A stretch of 64,000 bases of DNA from Gammaproteobacteria bacterium (GTDB taxonomy: Bacteria > Gemmatimonadota > Gemmatimonadetes > Longimicrobiales > Gaopeijiaceae): the NCBI GenBank assembly GCA_028821195.1, contig JAPPHB010000132.1:37508-101507 (forward strand), written 5' to 3'. Under the pieces are notes generated by a model. That model worked only from the letters and a program-made list of their open reading frames with translations, did no database searches and had not been told where the DNA came from. Position 1 is the stretch's first letter, and every line of letters begins with the position of its first letter. A program made the position numbers and the translations under genes. This document shows, piece after piece, positions 37,661 through 48,443 of this stretch.

Positions 37661-37763
37661 GGCCTCCTGGGAGGTGGGGTCGCGGTTATCGTAGTGCGTT
37701 GCATCCGGCCGTGCCCGATGTGGCTCGGCACGGCCGATGGCCGTTCGGGGGTAGTCGCGCCTG

Positions 37764-39680
<1,917 letters not shown>

Positions 39681-39821
39681 GGTTTCGGGGCGCGGGCGTC
39701 GGAGGCCGAGGGATTCGTCGCGCAACAACTCGGCGCTCGCGGATGCGCCAGAAAGATTCCCTCCGCGGCCTGATTTGGGAATAGGCGCAGGAAACGAGTC
39801 TGGCGGAGAACGGTGATTTCC

Positions 39822-39851
39822 TTGATTCGGTCCCGCGGGTACGGGTACATT
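39822..39851 (+). promoter_or_regulatory. Candidate sigma70-type promoter upstream of thpR
   Basis: TTGATT, 18-nt spacer, TACATT in a relatively AT-rich gap between divergent fhs and thpR. Confidence 0.35.
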
Positions 39852-39914
39852 AATCGCGGTATCGCGGCGCGTCGGCGCCACAATCCCCGGCCACCCTCCT
39901 TTCAAGAGTCCCGC

Positions 39915-40499
39915 ATGCGACTGTTCATCGCGCTGAATCTCTCCGATGGCGCGAAGGAAGGCGTGTACGACGCCGCTCGGCCCCTCAGAGAGGCCGACTT
40001 GCCGGTGCGGTGGCTGGATCCCGAAACGTATCACCTGACCCTCAAGTTCCTGGGGAATCCACATCCGGACCTTACGCCCCGCGTGTCGGAGGTGATCGAC
40101 GAAGTCGGGGGCAAGAACCGGCCCTTCTCGATGGAGATCCGCGCCTTCGGCGCCTTTCCCACGATTCGCCGTCCAAGGGTGCTGTGGGCCGGGGTGGAGC
40201 CGGTCCTCGCCCTGCGCTGCCTGAAGCAGGATGTGGAGTGGGGGCTGGCCAGCCTGGGCTTCAGCCGGGAGACGAGCGCCTTCCATCCTCACATCACCGT
40301 GGGCCGCGCCAGGGCGGAGACCGGCGCCGGCGCCTTCCGCGGACTGGATGCCCTGGTTGCCGATCTGGACTTCCGCCATCACATCGACGTGACCTCGGTG
40401 GAACTCATGCGCAGTCATCTCTCCCGCACCGGAGCCCGCTACAGTGTCGTATCCTCGGCGGTGCTCGGGACGCCGGAATCGGCGCAGCCCAACGCGTGA
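39915..40499 (+). CDS. thpR: RNA 2',3'-cyclic phosphodiesterase
   Basis: '[49 protein letters not shown]' (first HxT) and '[11 protein letters not shown]' (second HxT); 2H phosphoesterase. Confidence 0.94.
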   Translation: MRLFIALNLSDGAKEGVYDAARPLREADLPVRWLDPETYHLTLKFLGNPHPDLTPRVSEVIDEVGGKNRPFSMEIRAFGAFPTIRRPRVLWAGVEPVLALRCLKQDVEWGLASLGFSRETSAFHPHITVGRARAETGAGAFRGLDALVADLDFRHHIDVTSVELMRSHLSRTGARYSVVSSAVLGTPESAQPNA

Positions 40500-40549
40500 T
40501 GACCACGATCCGCGCGAGATCCCCGATGCTCCGCCCCTGACCCGACTTC

Positions 40550-41905
40550 ATGGCAAACATCCTGATCGTCGACGACGACGCCTCGGTCAGCGGCGCGCTG
40601 CGTCAGGTCTTCGAGTACGAGTCGCATCGCGTGACGATCGCCCCCAACGGCCCCGTCGGCCTCGAGCGCCTCGTCGACGACAATCCCGATGTCGTCTTTC
40701 TCGACGTCAAGATGCCGGAGATGGACGGCCTGGAAGTCCTGTCGAGGATGAGGAAGCTGGACTCCAGCACCCCGGTGATCATGATCAGCGGGCACGGGAA
40801 CATCGATACCGCCGTGGAGGCCACGCGCAGGGGCGCGTACGACTTCCTGGAGAAACCCCTCGACACGGCGCGCCTCTTCGTTACCCTGCGCAACGCTCTC
40901 GACATGAGCGGGCTCAAGCGCAGCGTCGAATCGCTTCAGACCGAAGTGGAGAGCCGGTACGAAATCGTCGGTTCCTCGCCCCGGATTCATGAGATGCTGA
41001 TGCGTATCGAGAAGGTGGCGCCGACCCGGGCGCGCGTGCTCATCACCGGCGAGAACGGCACGGGAAAGGAGCTGGTGGCCCGGGCGGTCCACAGGCTGTC
41101 GGACCGGCGCGACCGGCCGTTCGTGGAAGTGAACTGCGCCGCGATCCCCTCGGAGCTCATCGAATCGGAGCTCTTCGGCCACATGAAGGGGTCGTTCACC
41201 GGGGCGGTGGCGGACCGCGCGGGGAAGTTCGAGCAGGCGGACGGCGGCACGCTCTTCCTGGACGAGATCGGAGACATGTCGTTCGCCGCCCAGGCGAAGG
41301 TACTGCGCGTCCTGGAGCAGGGCGTCGTGGTCCGCGTGGGAGGCTCCCGGACCTTGCAGGTGGACGTGCGCGTCATCGCGGCCACCAACAAGGACCTCGC
41401 CGAAGAGATCGGGAACGACCGGTTCCGGGAGGATCTCTACTATCGTCTCAACGTCGTTCCCATCGAGCTTCCTCCGCTCCGCGAGCGACGGTGTGATATT
41501 CCCATGCTCGTGAAGCACTTCACCACGCTGATGGTGCGAACCGGGCGGGCATCCCGGAAACACTTCACGGAGGGTGCCCTGAACCGGCTCAAGGCGATGG
41601 ACTGGCCGGGGAACGTGCGCGAACTCCGCAACGCCGTGGAGCGCTTTCTGATTCTCTCGGAGGGCGGCGAGATCCGCACGAAGGACGTCCGACTGCTCTC
41701 CGGAGGCAGTCCGGGCGCGGTCGTCCGCCAACTGCTGGCCGCGCCTTCCTTCGCCGACTTCAAGGACCGCGCGGAGCGGGCGTTCATCGAGCACAAGCTG
41801 CGCGAGCACGACTGGAACATCACCGAGACCGCGCGGTCGGCGGGCATGCCGCGCTCCAACCTCTACAAGAAGATCAACAAGTACGGGCTGGAGCGGGAGT
41901 CGTGA
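40550..41905 (+). CDS. Sigma-54-dependent NtrC-family response regulator
   Basis: REC 'MANILIVDDDASVSGALRQVFEYE...VVFLDVKMPEMDGLEVL'; AAA+ 'VLITGENGTGKELVARAVHRLS', GAFTGA motif as 'GSFTGAVADRAGKFEQADGGTLFLDEIGDM'; Fis-type HTH 'NITETARSAGMPRSNLYKKINKYGL'. Confidence 0.96.
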   Translation: MANILIVDDDASVSGALRQVFEYESHRVTIAPNGPVGLERLVDDNPDVVFLDVKMPEMDGLEVLSRMRKLDSSTPVIMISGHGNIDTAVEATRRGAYDFLEKPLDTARLFVTLRNALDMSGLKRSVESLQTEVESRYEIVGSSPRIHEMLMRIEKVAPTRARVLITGENGTGKELVARAVHRLSDRRDRPFVEVNCAAIPSELIESELFGHMKGSFTGAVADRAGKFEQADGGTLFLDEIGDMSFAAQAKVLRVLEQGVVVRVGGSRTLQVDVRVIAATNKDLAEEIGNDRFREDLYYRLNVVPIELPPLRERRCDIPMLVKHFTTLMVRTGRASRKHFTEGALNRLKAMDWPGNVRELRNAVERFLILSEGGEIRTKDVRLLSGGSPGAVVRQLLAAPSFADFKDRAERAFIEHKLREHDWNITETARSAGMPRSNLYKKINKYGLERES

Positions 41906-42006
41906 GACGGGCAGCGGGACGGGACGGAGAACGGAAGGATCCGTTGCGGACCGGTGACGGGGCGGAGGATGGCGGACGCGACTCCGAACCGGCGGCGGAG
42001 GCACCC

Positions 42007-42696
42007 ATGAAGTCGCTGACCCGGACGGCGTGGGAGTGGTGCCGGTCGGTTCTGATCGCATTCGCGCTCTTCCTGATCATCAGAGCGTTTCTGGTGGAAG
42101 CCTTCACGATTCCCACCGCCTCCATGGAGAACACCCTGCTGGTGGGAGATTTCCTGGTGGTCAACAAGGCGGTGTACGGCGCCGAGGTTCCGGGGACGGC
42201 GCTGCACCTTCCCGCATTCGCGGAGATTGAGCGGCGCGACGTCATCGTGTTCACGCCTCCCCACGATCGCGGAAAGAACTATGTGAAGCGCGTGGTCGGG
42301 GTGCCCGGGGATGTCCTCGAGATGCGGGCCAAGAAGCTGTACCTGAACGAGGTGCAGCTCGACGAGCCGTACGTTCGCCACGTGGATCCGCGGCGTGACG
42401 AGTTTCATCCCGACATGGCGTGGCAGGCCGATTTCCTGGCCGACGGCCGCGACCCGGCGTCCTACCGGCCGACGCGGGACAACTGGGGTCCGATCCGGCT
42501 TCCGGACGGCGGCTACTTCGTCCTCGGGGACAACCGCGACAACAGCGAGGACTCGCGTTACTGGGGATTTGTCGACAAGAAGTCGGTCCGCGGCCGGCCC
42601 TGGTTCGTCTACTACTCCTTCGACCCGTCTTCCGATGAGGAGGCTGCGTGGGTGAGGGACGTGCGCTGGGGCAGGATCGGCGGGATTGTCCGGTAG
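42007..42696 (+). CDS. lepB: Signal peptidase I
   Basis: 'FLVEAFTIPTASMENTLLVGDFLVVNKAVYG', 'RRDVIVFTPPHDRGKNYVKRVVGVPGDVLEM', 'GYFVLGDNRDNSEDSRYWGFV'. Frame is open upstream to 41902. Confidence 0.96.
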   Translation: MKSLTRTAWEWCRSVLIAFALFLIIRAFLVEAFTIPTASMENTLLVGDFLVVNKAVYGAEVPGTALHLPAFAEIERRDVIVFTPPHDRGKNYVKRVVGVPGDVLEMRAKKLYLNEVQLDEPYVRHVDPRRDEFHPDMAWQADFLADGRDPASYRPTRDNWGPIRLPDGGYFVLGDNRDNSEDSRYWGFVDKKSVRGRPWFVYYSFDPSSDEEAAWVRDVRWGRIGGIVR

Positions 42697-42715
42697 ACGC
42701 GGGCGAGGGCGCTGG

Positions 42716-42744
42716 TTGACACCATGCGGCCTGTCTGATACCCT
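42716..42744 (+). promoter_or_regulatory. Candidate sigma70-type promoter for the rplM-rpsI ribosomal protein operon
   Basis: Perfect -35 TTGACA, 17-nt spacer, -10-like TACCCT; ~90 nt upstream of the rplM ATG. Confidence 0.45.
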
Positions 42745-42834
42745 TGACTGCTTTGTTGCTCTACTCTGCGGGCTCGACGCAAGGGCGAGACCGCGGAAGA
42801 ACGTCTCCCCGGACAAATCGCGGGTGAACCGTAC

Positions 42835-43263
42835 GTGAAGACATATACGCCCAGGGCGCGCGACATCGAGCACCATTGGTGGGTGGTCGATGCCGCGGGA
42901 CAGCCGTTGGGGCGCCTGGCGGCGCAGGTCGCGCGCGTGCTGCGCGGCAAGCACAAGCCCATCTTCACGCCTCATCTGGACACGGGGGACAACGTGGTGG
43001 TGGTCAACGCCGCCCGCGTGAAGCTCACCGGCAACAAAGCGGCGCAGAAGACCTACTTCCGTCATTCGGGCTACATGGGCGGCGAGCGCCATATTCCCTT
43101 CAGGACGATGCTGGAGCGGCATCCCGAGCGGGTGATCGAGCGGGCCGTACGCGGCATGCTCCCGAAAGCACGCCTGGGTCGCCGACTCCGCCGCCGGCTG
43201 CGCGTCTATGCCGGGGCCGAGCATCCTCATCATGGCCAGCGTCCGCGCCCACTCACGTTCTGA
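42835..43263 (+). CDS. rplM: 50S ribosomal protein L13
   Basis: 'MKTYTPRARDIEHHWWVVDAAGQPLGRLAAQVARVLRGKHKPIFTPHLDTGDNVVVVNAARVKLTGNKAAQKTYFRHSGYMGG'. Confidence 0.98.
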   Translation: MKTYTPRARDIEHHWWVVDAAGQPLGRLAAQVARVLRGKHKPIFTPHLDTGDNVVVVNAARVKLTGNKAAQKTYFRHSGYMGGERHIPFRTMLERHPERVIERAVRGMLPKARLGRRLRRRLRVYAGAEHPHHGQRPRPLTF

Positions 43264-43276
43264 GGTCACGGGTCCA

Positions 43277-43672
43277 TTGCCATACGTAGAACAGGTTCAG
43301 GCCGTCGGCCGGCGCAAGAGCAGCGTTGCGCGCATCATGCTGCGGCCGGGAATCGGAAGGTGGCTGATCAACGGCCGGGAACTGGACGACTATTTTCCGC
43401 GGCTGGTGCATCGCAAGCGCGCCACCGAGCCGATGCAGGTCGTTGACGCCGACGCCCGCTTCGATGTCGTCGTGCGCGTGCACGGGGGCGGGATGACCGG
43501 TCAGGCCGACGCCATCCGCCTGGGGGTTGCCCGAGCGCTGGTCGAGGAAGACGAGGACGCGATGGGCCCGCTTCGCCAGGGCGGGTTCCTCTCACGTGAT
43601 CCGCGCAAGGTGGAGCGCAAGAAGCCCGGCCGTCCGAAGGCCCGCAAGCGCTTCCAGTTCAGCAAGCGATAA
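43277..43672 (+). CDS. rpsI: 30S ribosomal protein S9
   Basis: 'VQAVGRRKSSVARIMLRPGIGRWLINGRELDDYF', 'VHGGGMTGQADAIRLGVARALVE', C-terminus 'KKPGRPKARKRFQFSKR'. Start ambiguous: TTG 43277 or an upstream ATG overlapping rplM. Confidence 0.96.
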   Translation: MPYVEQVQAVGRRKSSVARIMLRPGIGRWLINGRELDDYFPRLVHRKRATEPMQVVDADARFDVVVRVHGGGMTGQADAIRLGVARALVEEDEDAMGPLRQGGFLSRDPRKVERKKPGRPKARKRFQFSKR

Positions 43673-43695
43673 ACCCGACGACTGCCTGGAGACGC

Positions 43696-44718
43696 ATGGA
43701 GCAGGTTTCTCTGAACCAGATGCTTGAGGCCGGGGTCCACTTCGGACACCAGACGCGCCGATGGAACCCCAAGATGCGCCGTTTCATCTTCACGGAGCGG
43801 AACGGCATCCATATCATCGACCTGCGAAAGACGTTCGATCGGTTGATCGCGGCCCGGAAGATCGCACGCCAACTGGTGCTTTCGGGCGAACGCCTCCTGT
43901 TCGTCTGCACCAAGCCGCAGTTGCGCGGGATCATTGAAGAGGACGCCGCCCGGTCCCGCAGCCTGTTCGTGACGGAGCGCTGGCTGGGCGGCATGCTGAC
44001 CAACTTCCAGACCATTCGTCGCCAGATCCGCCGCCTGAAGGAGCTGGAGCGGGGGCAGGAGGAGAACGCCTTCGAGTTCTACACCAAGAAGGAACGCCTT
44101 CTGCTCGAGCGCGAGCGGCTGAAGTTGGAGAAGTACTTTTCCGGGGTGAAGGACATGACCCGGCTCCCGGGCGCCATCTTCGTCGTCGATGCCCGGCGCG
44201 AGGCGATCGCGGTCAGGGAGGCCCACCGGCTCGGTATCCCGATCATCGCCATCACCGACACCAACGCCGATCCGGATCTCATCACCTACCCGATTCCGGG
44301 GAACGACGACGCGATACGCTCGGTCAGCCTGATCAGCGGCGCCATCGCCGAGGCCATCAGCCAGGCCCGCAAAGAGGTGCCGGAAGATGCACGCCGTCGG
44401 GTGGAGGACCTGGAGGCCACGACGTATTCGACCGAGACAGGCGAGAAGGCCGCCGCGGTGGAGGAGCATCCGCGCCGTCGAGCGCGTCGCCGGCCCCGTC
44501 CGGGCGTCATCGCGGAACGCCAGACGGGCAGCGGTCGAGGGGATTCGCAAAAGCGAGTCAGGAGGGCCCGCGTTCTGGTCAGGAAGCCGGGGGCCGAGGC
44601 GGCCGAATCGGATTCCCGCGGAGCGCCCGCGAAGCCGTCGACCAGCCAGGAAGCCGAGCCGAAGCCGTCCCGGGTCCGGCGCGCGCCTCCCAAGCCGGTA
44701 GCGTCCCGGACCAGCTGA
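43696..44718 (+). CDS. rpsB: 30S ribosomal protein S2 with extended basic C-terminal tail
   Basis: 'MEQVSLNQMLEAGVHFGHQTRRWNPKMRRFIFTERNGIHIIDLRKT', 'LGIPIIAITDTNADPDLITYPIPGNDDAIRSVSLI'; ~100 aa Arg/Pro/Ala-rich tail. Confidence 0.97.
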   Translation: MEQVSLNQMLEAGVHFGHQTRRWNPKMRRFIFTERNGIHIIDLRKTFDRLIAARKIARQLVLSGERLLFVCTKPQLRGIIEEDAARSRSLFVTERWLGGMLTNFQTIRRQIRRLKELERGQEENAFEFYTKKERLLLERERLKLEKYFSGVKDMTRLPGAIFVVDARREAIAVREAHRLGIPIIAITDTNADPDLITYPIPGNDDAIRSVSLISGAIAEAISQARKEVPEDARRRVEDLEATTYSTETGEKAAAVEEHPRRRARRRPRPGVIAERQTGSGRGDSQKRVRRARVLVRKPGAEAAESDSRGAPAKPSTSQEAEPKPSRVRRAPPKPVASRTS

Positions 44719-44833
44719 TCCTTCCTGCCGGCGAGTGCCGGAACAGGGAAGTACGGACGAGGGTCGCGGGAAAGCGTCGCCACCGGATCCCGCGCCCCGG
44801 AACCTCGAAACGACCACCAGGCGGATACTCCAC

Positions 44834-45433
44834 ATGACGATTCCCGCAAAGATGGTGAAGGCCCTGCGCGACCGTACAGGCGGGGGCATGATGGATTGCA
44901 AGCGCGCCCTCGAGGAGACGGGAGGCGATCTCGAGGCTGCGGTCGATCTCCTCCGTGCCAGGGGTGCGGCGAAGGTTTCCAAGCGGGCGGGCAGGGATAC
45001 GAACCAGGGAACCATCGGCAGCTACGTCCACTTCGACCGAAGGGTGGGCGTCATCGTCGAAGTCAATTGCGAGACCGACTTCGTCGCCAACACCGACGAC
45101 TTCCGGGCGCTGGCCAAGGACATCGCCCTGCACATCGCCTCCGAGGACCCGATTGCCGTGCGCGCGGAAGATCTGCCGCAGGATGTGGTCGAGCGTGAGA
45201 AGGCGGTCTACCGGGAGCAGGTGCGCGCCCAGGGGAAGCCGGAACGCATTCAGGACATGATCGTCCAGGGGAAGCTGAAGGCCTTCTACAAGGACCAGGT
45301 GCTCCTGGAGCAGCCCTTCATCAAGGACACGGCCCTGACCATCGGCGAACTCGTGACCGAACTGTCGGCGAAAACCGGCGAGAAGGTCGAAGTCGCCCGC
45401 TTTTCGAGGTTCGCGGTCGGGCAGCGCGGCTGA
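44834..45433 (+). CDS. tsf: Translation elongation factor Ts
   Basis: 'MVKALRDRTGGGMMDCKRALEETGGDLEAAVDLLRARGAAKVSKRAGR', 'VGVIVEVNCETDFVANTDDFRALAKDIALHIAS'. Confidence 0.97.
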   Translation: MTIPAKMVKALRDRTGGGMMDCKRALEETGGDLEAAVDLLRARGAAKVSKRAGRDTNQGTIGSYVHFDRRVGVIVEVNCETDFVANTDDFRALAKDIALHIASEDPIAVRAEDLPQDVVEREKAVYREQVRAQGKPERIQDMIVQGKLKAFYKDQVLLEQPFIKDTALTIGELVTELSAKTGEKVEVARFSRFAVGQRG

Positions 45434-45453
45434 CGGCGCACGCCCGCGGGACG

Positions 45454-46176
45454 ATGAGCGGCTCGTCGGAATTCCGGTACTCGCGGGTTCTCCTGAAGCT
45501 CTCCGGCGAAGCGCTCGCGGGAGAGGAGGGATTCGGCATCTCTCCGCCGGTCGTGGACCGGCTCACCGACGAGATCGGGACGCTCGCCGACCTGGGCGTG
45601 GCCCTCGGCATCGTGATCGGCGGCGGGAACATCATGCGCGGGGCGCTGGCCAGCCGTCAGGGCATGGACCGCGTCACGGCCGACTACATGGGCATGCTCG
45701 CCACCGTCATCAACGCGTTGGCGCTTCAGGATCTGCTCGAACGCAAGAACGTCACCACGCGTGTGCTGACCGCCTTTCGCATGGAAAAGCTGGCAGAGCC
45801 CTACATTCGCCGCCGGGCGATTCGCCACCTGGAGAAGGGCAGGGTGGTGATCTTCGCCGGAGGCACGGGGAACCCGTATTTTTCGACCGACACCGCAGCC
45901 GCTCTGCGGGCGATCGAGATGGAAGCCGACGTGATCATCAAGGCCACGAAGGTGGCGGGGATCTTTACCGCCGATCCTCTCCTGGACCCGACCGCGCAGT
46001 TCATCCGGCGCATCAGCTTTCAGGAAGTGATCGCGCGGGAACTGGGGGTCATGGATGCCCCGGCGGTGTCGCTCTGCAAGGACAACAAGCTGCCCATCAT
46101 CGTACTCAATCTCGGCGAGAGAGGAGCGGTCGGGGCCGCCATCAGAGGGGAGCGCATAGGCACGTTGGTATCCTGA
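45454..46176 (+). CDS. pyrH: UMP kinase
   Basis: 'RYSRVLLKLSGEALAGEEGFGISPPVVDRLTDEIGTLADLGVALGIVIGGGNIMRG', 'VIIKATKVAGIFTADPLLDPTAQFIRRISFQEVI'. Confidence 0.97.
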   Translation: MSGSSEFRYSRVLLKLSGEALAGEEGFGISPPVVDRLTDEIGTLADLGVALGIVIGGGNIMRGALASRQGMDRVTADYMGMLATVINALALQDLLERKNVTTRVLTAFRMEKLAEPYIRRRAIRHLEKGRVVIFAGGTGNPYFSTDTAAALRAIEMEADVIIKATKVAGIFTADPLLDPTAQFIRRISFQEVIARELGVMDAPAVSLCKDNKLPIIVLNLGERGAVGAAIRGERIGTLVS

Positions 46177-46224
46177 CCGGGTATCTGCTCTCCGATCGGT
46201 ATCACCCGCGCGCGGGAGGCTGTC

Positions 46225-46776
46225 ATGGGACTCATGGAAGAACTCACGGAGCGCATGGACGCCGCGCTCGATGCTGCCCGGCGCGAGTTCGCAACCGTTC
46301 GAACCGGCAAGGCGACCCCGGCTCTGCTGGACAGCGTCCGGGTCGACGCCTACGGGGCCAGCATGCCCCTGAATCAGCTCGCGACGGTGGTCGCGGCCGA
46401 CGCAAGCCTGCTGGTGGTGCAGCCATACGACAAGTCGCTGATGTCTTCCGTCGAGAAGGCGATCATGTCCGCCAACCTCGGGCTCAATCCCTCCAACGAC
46501 GGCAACCTCATACGCGTACCGATTCCTCCGCTCACCGAGGAACGACGCCGGGAGTACGTGCGCATCATCCACAAGATGTCGGAGAATACCCGGATCTCGA
46601 TCCGCCACGCCCGGCGCGCGGGCAATGGCGAGGTGAAGCGTCGCATCAGGGAGCACGAGATCAGCGAGGACCAGGGTCACCAGATGATGGGCGGGATTCA
46701 GAAGCTCACCGACCGCTACGTGGCCTCGCTGGACGAGCTCATGAAGGCCAAGGAGGAGGAGGTCATGGCCATCTAG
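46225..46776 (+). CDS. frr: Ribosome recycling factor
   Basis: 'FATVRTGKATPALLDSVRVDAYGASMPLNQLATVVAADASLLVVQPYDKSLMSSVEKAIMSANLGLNPSNDGNLIRVPIPPLTEERRREYVR'. Confidence 0.97.
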   Translation: MGLMEELTERMDAALDAARREFATVRTGKATPALLDSVRVDAYGASMPLNQLATVVAADASLLVVQPYDKSLMSSVEKAIMSANLGLNPSNDGNLIRVPIPPLTEERRREYVRIIHKMSENTRISIRHARRAGNGEVKRRIREHEISEDQGHQMMGGIQKLTDRYVASLDELMKAKEEEVMAI

Positions 46777-46778
46777 CC

Positions 46779-47522
46779 ATGAAGTCCAACGTGCCGGCCC
46801 GGATTGACATGAGCGGGCCCATGCCGCGTCACGTAGCCGTCATCATGGACGGCAACGGACGCTGGGCCCGGCGGCAGGGCCTGCCCCGCAAGACGGGGCA
46901 CGAAGCCGGAATGAACGCCGTGCGCACGACCATCGAGGCTTCGGTCGACGCCGGCATCAAGATCCTCACCCTCTTTGCGTTTTCCACCGACAACTGGAAT
47001 CGTCCGTCGGAGGAGGTGTCGGCTCTGATGTCGCTCCTGAAGGCGTATGCGGAGCGGGAGTGCTCGGAGCTTGTCGAGAAGGGCGTCGAAGTACGTGTGC
47101 TCGGAACCCTGGCCAGAATGCAGCCTTCAGCGCGCGAGGCCGTGGAGCGCATCATGCGGGAGACCGAGGGCGGAACGACGCTCAGGCTCAATCTGATGAT
47201 CTCCTACAGCGGAAGGGAAGACATCCTGACCGCGGTTCGCCGTCTGGCCGCGCGCGCCCGAGCCGGAGAACTGGACCCCGCCGAGATCGACGAGGCGTGC
47301 CTGGAGCGGGCGCTGCTGACGAGCGGCATCCCCGATCCCGACCTTCTCATCCGGACCTCCGGGGAGTGCAGGATCTCAAACTTCATGCTTTGGCAGATTT
47401 CGTACTCGGAGATCCACATCACCCCCGTGCTGTGGCCGGATTTCTCCAGGGACGACCTCTTTGCGGCCGTACTGGACTACCAGCGCCGCGACCGCCGCTT
47501 CGGCCGGATCACTTCCGCCTGA
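46779..47522 (+). CDS. uppS: Isoprenyl transferase (undecaprenyl diphosphate synthase type)
   Basis: 'PRHVAVIMDGNGRWARRQGLPRKTGHEAGMNAVRTTIEASVDAGIKILTLFAFSTDNWNRPSEEV', 'DPDLLIRTSGECRISNFMLWQISYSEIHITPVLWPDF'. Confidence 0.97.
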   Translation: MKSNVPARIDMSGPMPRHVAVIMDGNGRWARRQGLPRKTGHEAGMNAVRTTIEASVDAGIKILTLFAFSTDNWNRPSEEVSALMSLLKAYAERECSELVEKGVEVRVLGTLARMQPSAREAVERIMRETEGGTTLRLNLMISYSGREDILTAVRRLAARARAGELDPAEIDEACLERALLTSGIPDPDLLIRTSGECRISNFMLWQISYSEIHITPVLWPDFSRDDLFAAVLDYQRRDRRFGRITSA

Positions 47523-48406
47523 TGGCGATGGCCGACCTTTCGCGCCGCGCGGTGGTGGCGGTGGTCGCGCTGCTTGTCGTACTTCCGGTCATCTACCGGG
47601 GCGGATGGCTCATGGGCGTGCTTGCGGCGGCGCTGGCCATGCTGGCCACCCGCGAGTTCTGCCTGCTGGCTCGGCGGACCGGTGTACGGACCTTTACCCG
47701 CACGGCCATGGCCGTCACGGCAGCGCTCGTCCTGGCAGCGACGGCCGAGCCCTTCTTCACCGGTTTCGCTCCGCTCGCGCTGACGGTCCTCATGGGGGCC
47801 GCCGTAGTGCTCTTTGCCGCCTCCGTGCGCGCGCGCAAGGTGACGGACAAGCCGCTCGCATCCGTCTGCTCGACGCTGACGGCGGCTCTCTATGTGGGAG
47901 GCGGGCTCTGCTTCGCGGTGCTGCTGCGCCACCTGCCGGAGACGGGGGTCGCCGTGAGAGCCCCCGGCCCGCTCGAAGGCCCGTTGCTGCTGCTCTTCCC
48001 GTTGGCGGTCACCTGGGTCGGGGACATCGCCGCATATTTCGCGGGCAGCCTGTGGGGAACTCGCCGCCTGTTTCCGGCCGTCAGCCCGGGCAAGACGCTG
48101 GAAGGCACCATCGCCGGGATTCTGGCCGCGGGCGCGGCGGGCCTGTTCTTCGCGGTCGCGGCCGCCGAGCCGTTCGTCCTGCTCGGGGTCGGGCCGGGCT
48201 GGCTCGTCGGCATCGCGCTCCTGATCGGCGCGGGCGGACTCGCGGGCGATCTGGCCGTTTCGCTGCTCAAGCGCGAAGCAGGCGTCAAGGACACGGGGTC
48301 GATGCTTCCCGGCCACGGCGGAGTGCTCGACCGGCTCGACGCCGTGCTGGTGACGCTGCCGCTCGCCTATGCGGCGCTTCAGCTCGCCGGTTCGGTGTCG
48401 CCATGA
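47522..48406 (+). CDS. cdsA: Phosphatidate cytidylyltransferase
   Basis: Multi-TM; 'GDIAAYFAGSLWGTRRLFPAVSPGKTLEGTIAGILAA' and 'SLLKREAGVKDTGSMLPGHGGVLDRLDAVLVTLPLAY' (CDS signature). ATGA overlap with uppS. Confidence 0.95.
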   Translation: MAMADLSRRAVVAVVALLVVLPVIYRGGWLMGVLAAALAMLATREFCLLARRTGVRTFTRTAMAVTAALVLAATAEPFFTGFAPLALTVLMGAAVVLFAASVRARKVTDKPLASVCSTLTAALYVGGGLCFAVLLRHLPETGVAVRAPGPLEGPLLLLFPLAVTWVGDIAAYFAGSLWGTRRLFPAVSPGKTLEGTIAGILAAGAAGLFFAVAAAEPFVLLGVGPGWLVGIALLIGAGGLAGDLAVSLLKREAGVKDTGSMLPGHGGVLDRLDAVLVTLPLAYAALQLAGSVSP

Positions 48407-48443
48407 GCCGGGTGGCGGTCCCCGAGGCGCAGGGTGCGTCGAC

